Below are positions 35,203 to 46,204 of a DNA stretch of 64,000 nt, one piece after another. Each line of letters starts with the position of its first letter. The stretch's first letter is position 1. Under the pieces are notes generated by a model. That model was given only the letters and a program-made list of their open reading frames with translations. It had not been told where the DNA came from and did no database searches. The stretch comes from Micrasema longulum (lineage: Eukaryota; Arthropoda; Insecta; Trichoptera; Brachycentridae), in NCBI GenBank assembly GCA_022494885.1, contig JAGVSM010003550.1:62001-126000 (forward strand), given 5' to 3'. The translations under genes were made by a program, and so were the position numbers.

Positions 35203-35709
35203 TAAGGCTGTAGTCTAATAAAACGCACGCAAAATGAGGAAATCATACGATTTTGCCACATTGTACCGACAAAGGCAGGTATGGAGGTAATAAAATCGTA
35301 AATAATATATTGTCAGAAATTGAATATTAAATTATCTTGTTACAAAAAAAAATACAATTATATAAAAAAGTCTGTCAATTAAAATATTTTAATAAATATT
35401 ATTTCAATAAGTATTATCGAAGGTATAATTTTACGTAGAAATAAAGGAAAATGTCACAAAAAGGTATGTAATTTAAAATGCTTGTATTTCTTTTCAAAAA
35501 CAAAAAACAGATACCTAAGTTTAGTCAAAATTTGAAATGGCGTAATCAGTCGGTCTAAAATTAATTATATTTTAGTTACATAAAAGTGTACCTTTAAAAA
35601 TTATTGTTTTTATCTAATTTACGTTTTTTTTAAAATTATTATTATTACGTCAAAAAAACGTTCGTTTGAAAATGGCAAAATCGTATGATTTCCTCAGACT
35701 ACAGCCTTA
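35203..35709. repeat. Tc1/mariner-type MITE (family E), 507 bp
   Basis: TA on both sides (35201-35202, 35710-35711). Inverted ends TAAGGCTGTAGTCT then AGGAAATCATACGATTTTGC. The left arm carries an extra 20 bases after GTAGTCT that the right arm lacks; the same extra block occurs in the fragment at 53372-53419. Confidence 0.72.
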
Positions 35710-35997
35710 TAAAGTACAGTCGACACCACTATTGTCTACCCCCATCGCCTCTCGAGACTGGTGCTACACTGTCCCGACTCCTGACCTACCGTGAGAGGGG
35801 CCTGACCCGACATTTGTAATAATTATTAGATACTTCGTATTATTCCATTATATACAGTACAAAAATATTAAAATACTTAAATACGTTTTTATTGTGTAAC
35901 TTACTTATTGTATAACTTACAAACGATAAAAAAAGTATTATTATGATAGGTCAAACTACGTCCACGTATTATTAGTGTAGTTCCGCTGTAGCCCATA

Positions 35998-36469
35998 GGC
36001 AACTCCCGAGTATCTCCAACTTTCTGTCGTCAACAATTTATTGTTCATCGTCTTGGCGACATTTCAAATACAAAATAGCCCGCGACGAACTCCCCGTAGT
36101 TATCTGACGGCGGACGCGCACACTTGTGCGTGAGAAGTGTGAAATGTTTGGCGCCAACAACTGAAAACCCATTTCAGTTCAGTGGTTGCGGAAACTCGCG
36201 CGATACACTTCGTTCCAAATTCAAACCGACTAATCCTGAAAGTTTCGTAACTATAATCGATGATAAGCATCTTAAAAAAGTTTTTTGCTCTGGGATACAA
36301 AAGCACATTAAACAGTTCTTTCCGGTTTCAGTGAACTAAATGCCAGACTTCTCCGGTGACTGAAATCTGAATTGTGAATTCAAAGTGGTGTTCGATTTTT
36401 TTTATTCTTCGTAAACACGTCGGGCGTCACGGTCGACACCGCGGCTGTTTGGGTTTAGCTAGTAGGAAT
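35998..36469 (+). promoter_or_regulatory. candidate promoter and 5' UTR of the gene starting at 36470
   Basis: GC content rises from about 35990, with repeated CG dinucleotides. Arthropod initiator-like TTCAGTTCAGTGG occurs at 36175-36187. No upstream in-frame ATG lies between the stop at 36368-36370 and ATG 36470. Confidence 0.4.
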
Positions 36470-36559
36470 ATGAGTGTCAAAATGGAGACAATCGACGAGA
36501 AAAGACACCACATGATGAGCAGCCGTAGTATCAGTTTGAAGGGCTATGATAAAGAGAGG
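36470..36559 (+). CDS. first coding exon of an unidentified gene (partial)
   Basis: ATG 36470 opens a 30-codon exon beginning MSVKMETIDEKRHHMMSS, followed by RSISLKGYDKER and the donor GTGAGC at 36560, phase 0. Downstream the frame continues only into AT-rich intron-like sequence. The RSISLKGY stretch has the look of a phosphorylatable N-terminal region of a signalling protein, but I do not recognise the gene. No acceptor exon for it could be supported in the window, so the next exon is probably beyond 64000 or too short to see. It could pair with the same downstream exons as 63007-63039. Confidence 0.5.
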
Positions 36560-37569
36560 GTGAGCTACATTTTTCTATTGTTACCATGCCCAGAGAATTG
36601 CTGCGACCAGGTAGATACCGTTTACTCAATACTTCTGTATGTTGTTCATCTCGCTTCCATCAATAAAGTATTCATGTATTGTTTAACAATTATCTGTCAC
36701 GTTACACCCATTGGCCTGCTAGTATGAAGCGTACACTAACTGCATTGTCGATCACCAGAAAAAGATGAACATGTATAATTGTTTCAGTGTATTCGTAAAA
36801 TGTGTAGCAATGCTGAAAATTTCCCGTATTTCTAAATGAAATTTTTTCAACACAGAAGTTTAAATAAATATTTTCATAACTTTGTTGGTAACAACTATTT
36901 GTAAAGTTTTAACTATGTTTCGCCATAGAATGCATGTATTATTGTGTAGAAGTAGAACAAAACTTGCGCTTTGCTTTTTTATACCGGGTACAGGAAATAC
37001 ATATTAACGATTTTTATGTGTAAAACGCTTTCTGTAATTGAATAGTTGGTATATATGTATATTGTTACAAGCAGACTTATAGCTGTATTAACTGGTGCGA
37101 TGTAAATTACAAATTAAGGGGTACAAACGAGGGAAAAACACCTATCCATCGTTTATCCTTATCATACTTTCACTATATAATTTGAGTATGTTATTTATTC
37201 GCGAGCGTGTAAAAAAAAGTAGGCTCGTAAGATAAATTAAAATATATTACACACTAACACTAGGTATGTATATATTATATATTTCGTGTAGTTTTTTCAA
37301 TTTTACTGAAGTAAAAATTTAAACACGATTTAAAGCTTATAATATGTTCCTTATTGTTTGTTATTTCTACTAATACATTATAAACGTATTGCTCGCAAAT
37401 AGAATCATAATATGAAATTTCGACTTCCTTAATTTTATATTTTTTAAATAATTTATTATCTCAGTAATGTATTTCCAAACTAAAAACGTTATTTAGTATT
37501 TTCATTAAATTTACCGTAGAAATAAAAAATCAGTCTTTATAATTATAGATATATTATAATTAATATTGT
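36560..37569. other. probable intron, nothing recognised
   Basis: AT-rich, no coding frame with a domain. If 36470-36559 is a first exon, everything from here to at least the window end is its intron. Confidence 0.35.
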
Positions 37570-37822
37570 CAGCCTCGTAGTGTAATGGTCAGCCTACTAT
37601 GCAAGATGTCTCGAGTTTGATTTCCGACATGGTTGATGTGAAATATTTATTTCAAAAAAGTGTTTTTACTCTTGAATGTTTCGTGGTCCCTTGACTGGTA
37701 CCTGAAGCGTAAGACTGTTCATATTACCTTCATGTTACAAAAAATATCAAGATACGCTGCGATTGGTGTACCAATGCAGTGTCCTATGCACCATTAGGTG
37801 CGTAAAGAGAATGATGATGATA
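37570..37822 (+). mobile_element. SINE family A copy
   Basis: Full head (CTCGTAGTGTAATGGTCAGC), although with part of the anticodon arm deleted, a full body and a GATGATGATAA tail. Confidence 0.8.
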
Positions 37823-37977
37823 ACATAAAAAAAAGACCGATTACAGATTCCTCAGTTACAAACTATTACTAGTTCTAAAGTAAGCTAAATAAAATTTATA
37901 TGATTTTTAGTAATTTTCGGATATTGTCCTATGGATACTCAGTCTCTCCTTTAGTAAATCATCAAAAGTATCTTTCT

Positions 37978-38117
37978 GCACTTAATGGTGCATAGGGCAC
38001 TGCATTGGTACACCAATCGCAGCGTATCTTGATGATTATGGTTACATGAAAGTATGAAAGATGATCAGTCACACGCTCCGGGTGCAAGTCTAGTGACTAA
38101 AATATTCTATTGTAAAT
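37978..38117 (-). mobile_element. SINE family A, 3' half
   Basis: Body from the tail side (TGGTGCATAGGGCACTGCAT) up to about the centre; the head is missing. Opposite orientation to its neighbour 155 bases away. Confidence 0.72.
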
Positions 38118-38249
38118 CCACATTTTAAAATTTCGTACATCTTAAGTACACAAGTAATAAAATTATTACTTTTTTGTACTAATGTGTTTATTTAATATTG
38201 TAACTTAAACATATTTCATTTGATGTACAACGTTTTAAGGATGTCCAAA

Positions 38250-38520
38250 TGTTTATAGACAGGCTGGATTTCACTCCCTGGGAAGTTATTACGATCTTAA
38301 ACCTCACCTATATCAATAAAAGTTTCAGCTCTTTTACTACACAAAAGTCAACAGATAGAAGAGTTGAATAAATGTGGATGTTTAAATATAGGCAGAATGT
38401 TACACAGTGTGTAGAGTGACCACTTAAACAATTAAATGATGGGTCATAAGCCCAGTAAATGGCAAGACTTCCATATTCCCTTCTCAAAAATATTTTTCTT
38501 CCTTTCTGTTGCAATAAATT
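38250..38520. repeat. foldback repeat family C copy
   Basis: Left arm (GTCCAAATGTTTATAGACAG, CTGGATTTCACTCCC) followed by the opposite arm (CAGCTCTTTT ... CCATATTCCCTTCTC). Minus-strand frame 38308-38514 is part of this repeat, not a gene. Confidence 0.65.
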
Positions 38521-38898
38521 TAGAATTTCGTTTGATTTATTTACCCCTCGGTCTCCACAATGTTTACCAGAGTGATTTACACCACGTAAAAGTCGACATA
38601 AATAATTTTATTTTCTTGTGCCTTCTTATGCCAAATATATTTTGCCACAAATACAAAAAGACTAATCACTTTTGTGTAAATGACTGATGACCGAAAGCGC
38701 AGCAATGTGCCAAATGTTAGAGGAAAGGTGTAAAAATAAAATAATGTGTTGGTAATTTCACAACATATTATATAACATACCTGTGTGATTTTAAATTTTC
38801 AACAGTTTAAATAAAATACTTCTTCTCCTTCTTTTCCCGCTCCTACCGGAAGTTGGCGACCATCATTCTGAATTCATCGCGATCCTGGGCCAGTCTAA

Positions 38899-39480
38899 TC
38901 AGCGCTGCTGCATCCGGCGGTCCGAACCACAGTCTAAGATGACCTGTGATGCTCTTTTCCGTTCCATACCCCGCCTGCCTTTAAGCTTTCCTTTCATAAT
39001 AAGTTGGGGAAGGGTATACTTCTCGTTTGAAAACGAAAAAGGTGAATCCCTCCACAGAACTCCACCTCTCATGCTACTGTCACCGACCCAACAACGGGCC
39101 CCAGTCGAGCACAACAAATCGATTCCGTTATTTAGTAAAAATTTAAGTAAAAGGTTGTATATAGATGGATTCCTGCTCGCTAAGATAATTTGGATATTTG
39201 TAGGAGGAGAAATTAGTGGGGCCAAAGTCTTGAAAAAAGTTGGGATTTGGTCATTTGTTGGGCAAACAAAGAATAAGTGGTTGAGACCCTCTTCTTCAAA
39301 ACGACAATCGCAAATGGGGGAGTCAAAGACATCAATTCTCGCAAGGTGAGTCCTCGTACAGCAATGCCCTATACCCATTCGACAAATGGTGGATGTATCT
39401 TTTTTGTCCAGCAAAATTTTCTTAAACCAAAGACGTGATAGGATATTAGGTTGAATGAGAGCGTAAAGTTTTCCTTTTGA
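38899..39480 (-). pseudogene. non-LTR retrotransposon C-terminal fragment
   Basis: Minus strand: PNILSRLWF, then STICRMGIGHCCTRTHLARI, then a Cys/His knuckle CDCRFEEEGLNHLFFVC, as in Jockey/I-type polyproteins after the reverse transcriptase. Below about 39090 the frame changes character (CGSDRRMQQR), resembling a different retroelement tail, so two fragments may be joined. No upstream enzyme domain; inactive. Confidence 0.65.
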
Positions 39481-39484
39481 GTTT

Positions 39485-39890
39485 TTTTTTAAATATTTTT
39501 TTAATTAATTTTTTTTAGTTTTTTTTTAACAATAAACATGATAATAAAACAGAATATTAAAAAATAAAGCATAATTACATATCATGAAGTACATATTAAT
39601 AGAAAAATAGTAAACAAAATAATCCCACAAAGGCGTGGCCTGTTCGTGAGTATACAAGAGAATGTTCAAGATGTTTTGCCCCTAAAGTAAATAATGGACA
39701 GTTATAATAATTTTGTATAACATAAGAAAGAAAAAATAAAGTATTCTGTAAAAGATAAAATGGTATTTTTTTATAGTAATTAAAAAAGGAAATAAAAAAT
39801 AGCTGGTCCTACAAAAATATTCCTTATTACTCGTATTAAAGGGGAACAAAATAAATCATAGAAAAAAAGAGTTCATATCTTTAGTTTGAA
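39485..39890 (-). repeat. dispersed repeat family G, copy 1, with a poly(A)-like end on the minus strand
   Basis: Aligned in long blocks with 54310-54675, e.g. GCCTGTTCGTGAGTATACAA against GCCTGTTCATGGGTATACAA. The T-rich start (39485-39535) is a poly(A) end on the minus strand, suggesting retroposition, in this copy into the fragment at 38899-39480. Confidence 0.65.
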
Positions 39891-40605
39891 TCTAGGATAG
39901 TGCATGTTTTTTAAATTTTGGAGGTGTTCCATTTGTAGGACCAGCTAGAAGACATGCCAATATTTGGAATTTTCAAAAGATCGTCGGCTGGGTAGCTAGA
40001 ATTTTTTTTACTTCCGTTTAATACAGCTCTCTTAGCTAAAGGCATACTTCTTATTGCCGAATATGTGACCAAAATATGAGGCTTTTCTTCTTTTGACAGT
40101 GGTCAGTAACTCCTTCTCTTTGTTCATAATGCTTAAAACCGCTTCATTGAAGACACGATCAGTCCATGAGATTGGAAGCATTATTCTGCAAACCCAAAGT
40201 TTGAAGGCCTCAATTTTGTTACATACAATTTACAATAAAATACAATTTCATCAAAAAACGTCAGTAGATCTTCATCTGAGTATTACGTATACATTAGGTT
40301 CTAAATTGTGACATACATACACAATTAAATGAAATGTTCTTAAATCTATAAACATAGAAGAAGTCTTCCTTGTACCAAACTATAAATCTATTAGATGGAA
40401 ATAACAAAATTATAAGAATTATGTTGAAATCGGAAAAATGTAGTGTATTATGAACTTTTTTCTTGTAGCAAATAAATATTATAATTTGCTACAAGAATAC
40501 ATGTTAACGTGTCATTAATACATTATGTTAAATATGTAAACATGTCATTGTTGTTTATGTTCATTGTTCGGGTAAAAAATACTCTAATCAAAGCATCATC
40601 ATAAT

Positions 40606-40868
40606 TATCATCATCATTCCCTTTCCGCACCTAATGGTGAATAGGGCATAGGCATTGGTACACTTATCGCAGCGTATATTATTTTCGTTACATGAAGGTA
40701 ATATGATCGGTCTTACGCTCCAGGTACCAGTCCGGGGACTATGACATATTCTAGTGTTAAAACGCTCTTTTTAAATAAATAGTTAATATCAACCATGTCG
40801 GGAATCGAACCCGAGATCTCTTGCATGGTAGGCAAACGCGCTGACTATTATTATACCACCAGGCCGAC
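40606..40868 (-). mobile_element. SINE family A copy, complete
   Basis: Tail, body and head all present on the minus strand, with B box GGGTTCGATTCCC and the GCGCGTTTGCCTACCATGCA anticodon-arm region. Close to the consensus, hence fairly young. Confidence 0.85.
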
Positions 40869-41009
40869 ATGTTTTTATTTTTATTTGTGTATTTATTTGA
40901 TACTTTACCAGAATACATTTCAAAATTGAATTCTTAATGTATTTCTCACTGAGAAAACCCGTGCCGAATTGGATTTAACTGCTTCAAATATGTAGTTGTT
41001 ATTAAAAAT

Positions 41010-41580
41010 ATTACAGATCAGATGACTGATGTTGGGAATAAGTTTACACGCCCCCTTCGTTCGCTAAAAAGACTTCAGAATTTTCTTTCAACCGAAGCAA
41101 AAAAAACCTGTCCTAGTCTATTATATTGTATTCTCTGTGCTGTGCTAATATTTGCAATCAGGAGGCCAATACTGAACTCATTGATCATCTGGTGCATTTG
41201 CAGAACCAAAGCATCTACTGTATTTTCAATCTCAAAAAATATGACCATGTATCACCCTTTCGCTCCGAACTCAGGTGGCTTCGTTTTTATCAGCACATAA
41301 ACTTTTAATCTCTCCCACTTCTTTATATTTTTTTACACAACCCTCGCGTACCAAAATATCTTGCCGAAATATCGTTTACCTTTCTGATCATGGTCTTTTT
41401 CTTCGTTTTACTCAGGACAGAACATAGCACATCAATTTTCAGCTATTCCTTTTTGTTCAAGATGCTTTGGAATGAATTACCTCTTCAAGTAAAAAATGCA
41501 CCTTCTCTAGCCATATTTAAGAAACGCCTGCAACATTACTATAAAATATCATTAAAACCTTATCATCCCTTCATTTTTTG
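41010..41580 (+). pseudogene. non-LTR retrotransposon reverse transcriptase C-terminal fragment
   Basis: Three frames read on from one another: LRSLKRLQNFLSTEAKK, NLKKYDHVSPFRSELRWLRF, then LWNELPLQVKNAPSLAIFKK and RLQHYYK near the stop. This is the usual C-terminus of CR1/Jockey-like polyproteins. At least two frameshifts; no palm domain present. Confidence 0.72.
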
Positions 41581-42039
41581 ATAGTAAAAAAAACTTTTTC
41601 TCCTTCACTTTCCTGGTCCTCTTCTTGTACGATATTTTAATGAATAGATTGCCTAATTAAATTAATGAGATATTCTCGTGTTAATCAACTCATTATTAAA
41701 GTAATATTACATTTATATCGTTTGTACAAATAATTTATACGCGTTTGCATCAATGTATGTTACTACACAGGTCAACCCGGGTGATATGCAATAATTTGTA
41801 TACATATTACCATACATATTTTCATAAGTAATAATAATAAAAAACCTTCAAAATTAACAAGCTTCATTAAAATCATAAAATATTTTAATTATTTCTTCAA
41901 ATATTGAATTATATAAAAATATAAACAAAAATTAAATAATATAAAAAATTTAATCAAAGGGATATAAACATACATAATGTGTACAAAAATACAATATTTA
42001 TATATAAATATGTGACTCGTGTATACATATATAAATATG

Positions 42040-42597
42040 TATACTCACATTATAAATGCGAAAGTGTGTTTGTTTGTTTGTGTTTCTTTTACGTCTCAAC
42101 GGAGCGACCGATTGACATTTTTTTTGCATAGAGATAGCCGGAGAGGTGAAAAGTAAAATGAGATATTTATTTTTCATCCCGAATAAAAAAAAACACAATG
42201 AAAAAAAGATATAATATATCAACAATGAGCAACTTTATTTGAAAATGAGTTGGCGGTTAGGTGGGATGTGTAAAATAAACAATTTGAAATTAGTTCATTA
42301 AATTTCTATAGTTGACTTGCTTTATCTATGTTTAGTTTGGTTTGCTTTTCATTTTAGTTTTGTTGTAGGATTTCGGATTTATAAACAGTATAACGATGCC
42401 ATGTCGCCATTGACTAGCGGATCGTTGTTTTTTTTTCATAGCGGTAGTTAAAAGACCAGCAATCGATACAAGCTACTTTCTTTCCCTAAAAAGACATCAT
42501 TCCAACAGAGAAATTATTAGTGTTAAACGAAAACGAATTAATTTCCTAAATAATTTCTCCCTGATACCACGCGAGCGTAGCTGCGGGTAAAAGCTAG
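42040..42597. repeat. widespread arthropod/lepidopteran-type repeat
   Basis: Starts ATTATAAATGCGAAAGTGTG with GTTT repeats and GAGCGACCGATTGAC, and ends CGCGAGCGTAGCTGCGGGTA then AAAGCTAG, the end signature of a repeat very common in moth and butterfly genomes. The class is uncertain. The interior is diverged. Confidence 0.6.
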
Positions 42598-43023
42598 CAT
42601 TATAATACTTATATAATTAATCTCGGGAATAATAGGAAATAATAAAAAATACTTAAATAATAAAATAGAGAGAGAACATTTTTGGAAGCGAAAGGTGATT
42701 TTTTAAATTCTTTACCGAAATCCAAATGAAACATTTTGTAAACGTAATATTATAATATGTTTATTTTAAGCTTCTGTTTCAGTGAAATAATAATACGAAA
42801 TTTCCAAATTAATATTTGTTCTCTTTATTTGATCCTTTTGATTACTTTTGTAGAAAGCCGTTTAAATTTATCGTACTTCTACACATAAATTAATATAATT
42901 GTACTCGTATTTCAGATCGTGAATTTCGAGATGAGAATTTTCTATGTGCTCCGAAATCCGTATTTGATTTTATATCACTATGCCTTAATTTAATATTTTC
43001 AGAATAATCTATATGATCAACGA

Positions 43024-43145
43024 TATTTCGACTTTGTTCAAATGTTTGCTGACAAAGATTAGATTTCACCCACTAGGGAAATTTTTCGCAGCAGCAAAAA
43101 AATTTATTAAGATTAACATATTACAACAGAGGCGGAGAACATTTT
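43024..43145 (+). repeat. foldback repeat family C, left arm only
   Basis: TTCAAATGTTTGCTGACAAA, then GATTTCACCCACTAGGGAA and ATTACAACAGAGGCGGAGAA. Overlaps the 65-codon frame 43013-43210, which is therefore not a gene. Confidence 0.6.
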
Positions 43146-45089
43146 TATCAACCAATGTCAATTATTTTACTTTTAACTCATCTGTTGTCCCGACTAATAT
43201 AAGTACATAAAAGCATTATCGAATATTTTATGTAAATAACCGTATAGAAATGGTAAAGTTTCGAATACGCAGTAATAATAATGTATACATACATTATTCA
43301 CTAACGGAAACGAACATTTATTTATACAACGTCATATTTATTATAATATATTTTATACATATCACATATTTTTCTGTCCGTCCAGACTTCGGCTGAGACA
43401 GCTGTTGTTTTTTTTTCTAAACATTATTAAGTACTTAAAATAGATCGCGATATTTCTGGAAACCATACTAAAATAATTGAATCTTTAATTTAATTGACCT
43501 TGTGCTCAAAATAAGAGGGATAACTCTTTCATCATCTCTCGAGAATCTTTTTCGTAAACAGATCAGTAAAAAGCTTTTAATGTCAACATAACGGCATCAA
43601 TAATAGCCGTATTGTGTTGTATAAATAAATGGGTCCCCTCAATAAGTACAAAAGTAAAATAACAATTATATATAAATAGAAATCAGAGTCGAGTTTATAT
43701 TATTAATAAATAGAAAATTTAATTTTAAAAAGTAAAAGAACGAATAAACACGATATTTAGGTAAATGAATATTTAACATGATTTATAAAACTTTTATATC
43801 CATTATGGAATATGTCAAGATAACCCAAAGTAAAATTGTACGTAAACTGTATAAATCTTGCTTTAAAGACGCAACAGAAAACGATAATTTAAGCATTTCT
43901 AATAATTTATTTATAAACTGGGTCATAAATATATGTCAATGATTTATTTTACAGATAGACTTTTTATTTGCTTTCGTAATTTTACTTAATTTAATTATCT
44001 ACTTTAATTTTATAATATTTTTGTCTCTACGTCTATTTTATATTTCTAATTCTTTTATTTTCCACCAAAAGATATTTCCCGTAAGTATTTAAAAAACCTG
44101 AGTGTAACTTTCCATATATCTATTTCATTTTCCCACAATAGATTTCATCATATATTCTAGATTTAGTATTCCAACGCACAGGCTATGCCTATACGGTTTT
44201 TTTGTTCCATTAAATATAGTGATATATGCATGTAATAAGAAGTATACTTAAATGTAAACAAATAACTGTACAAACAAATAAATATGTAGTGTATTTTTTG
44301 TGAGATTAAATATAGTGATATATGCATGTAATAAGAAGTATACTAAAATGTAAACAAATAATTGTACAAACAAATGACATATAATATAGTGATATATGCA
44401 TGTAATAAGTAGTATACTAAAATGTAAACAAATAATTGTACACACAAATGAATATATGGTGTATTTTTTTAAAATAGAAAATATTTGAAATTATTACTAC
44501 CTATATAAACTAAAGTTCTCTTCGACGGTGGAAATAAAAACTAAAAAATGAAATAGATTTAAATTAGAAAACAACTAAATCGTTTGAGTCTCGTTTGAGA
44601 AATAGAACCACGATTCGACAAATTGTTAAAAAATAAATTAACACCATCTTCTCACAGAAATTATTGTATTTTACTGTAGTGTCGGACCTAAAACCCTCGC
44701 TTTTCACTTTTGCCTTGCTTGTGACAGCGACCCCCAGGTGGCCGCTACCCACTGATTGAAATACACCGATATAGTATTAAACATTACAACCAATATGTCT
44801 TCACTGGCTTAACCCGTACCGAGGACATTTGAGAAAATACTTTTATTACATGAGAGAATGCACATAGAAAACAAAATACTATTTTATATGGAGAGAAATT
44901 ACAAAATTTTATAACAGTTTAAAACACCATACAAACATTTAATTTCTCTCTGTGGACCTATACTCATATGTGCTATTAATTATTCATATTATAAAAATTA
45001 TAAAGTCACCAGTACATCCATTTCTCTTAGTATTGTAGTGGAGCAGATATTTCAAAGCGTCAACTCTAAATTTCTAGCTTCATAAATTA
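43146..45089. other. intergenic or intronic, no supported gene
   Basis: AT-rich; only the tandem repeat at 44215-44460 stands out. Frames at 44248-44445 (-) and 44564-44752 (-) are shadows of it or low complexity. Confidence 0.4.
44215..44460. repeat. three tandem repeat units
   Basis: The unit GTGATATATGCATGTAATAA starts at about 44219, 44315 and 44389, each continuing AGTATACT and GTAAACAAATAA. The spacings (96 and 74) differ by an internal deletion. Confidence 0.8.
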
Positions 45090-45590
45090 CAACAATATTT
45101 TGAGTTTGTCCAAATTTTTGTAGAAAAGGACTAGATTTAACTCCCTAGGAAGCTGTTAATATTAACATACTACACCAGAGATGAAGAACATTTTAGATAA
45201 GGTAATATAGTCGTAGTAATATAGTCTACAAAAATTTGGACAAACTCAAAATATTGTTGCTAAATCCATCTGGTCCATGAAGAAGTATAAAATTTGAAAA
45301 TAAAAAATTTAGGCGTTGCCTAGTATGTAGGTGATATAATTCAATCAGATGAATCTCACACGCATAAATAAAGGTTTCAGCTCTTTGACTTCAAAAACAT
45401 CAAGAGATGAAAGTATTGAAGGAATATAGATGTTCAAATATGGGCAGTATGGTGAATGTTACATAGTGTGTAAAGTGGCCACTTAAACCAGCTAATGACA
45501 GGTCATAAGCCTTGTAGATGCCTAGACTTCTATATTATCTTCTCTAAAATGTTCTTCATCTCTGTTGTAATATGTTGATAAATTACACTT
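45090..45590. repeat. foldback repeat family C, fullest copy
   Basis: Contains a perfect 35-bp inverted repeat (45090-45124 and 45225-45259; core TTTGAGTTTGTCCAAATTTT), followed by the opposite-orientation body (GGCGTTGCCTAGTATGTAGG ... TTCTTCATCTCTGTTGTAAT). Confidence 0.72.
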
Positions 45591-45864
45591 TTTTTATCTC
45601 GATTAGATTAGAGTAATTGTGTAATATACGGTACGCGATCGAATTTTCAATAAATGCGAATCAAAACTTTGATAAACGCGATATTTAGGATTAGCTTGAC
45701 TGAAGTTAAACGGATTTTTCAGATGAAATGTAGTTTAAAGCCTGACTTTATTGGACATTAAAGTGGAGAAACACATGCAGACTCAATAACAGTAATATTT
45801 AATACTAAATGAGTGTCGAAAACAAGACAATGCAGACGAAACATACGATGGAAACTACTTTCAA

Positions 45865-46204
45865 ATGACGATCCTGAATTTTATTTATAACAGCAATAAT
45901 CTTGGGAGGAATACCATACGCATCGTGAATTTTCCAAAGTCGATGCGGACTATCAAATGCTTTCTCGTAGTCAATGAAACAACAACCAAGGGGCGAGTTC
46001 AGTTCATTGCTCTGTTAAAGAATGCATTTTATATTACGGATATGGTCTGCACACGACTTAATAGGAATAAAAACAGTTTGATTTACTCTCACAATCTGCA
46101 GTACAGAAGACTATGTGCGCAAGAATCTTTCCTGGTGCGCCCAGTAGAGTTATTCCGCGGTAATTATTGCACTCTAAAAAATCGCATTTCTTGTGTAGAG
46201 CAAT
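45865..46204 (-). pseudogene. non-LTR reverse transcriptase fragment
   Basis: Minus strand: KSCADHIRNIKCILKQSNE, then CFIDYEKAFDSPHRLWKIHD, motif A of the palm with its Asp, then AYGIPPKIIAVINK. Flanking parts have stops. The plus-strand frame over the same bases is a shadow. Confidence 0.75.

Noticed and set aside
38939..39349. 136-codon plus-strand frame
   Set aside because: Antisense of a clear non-LTR fragment with a Cys/His knuckle on the minus strand.
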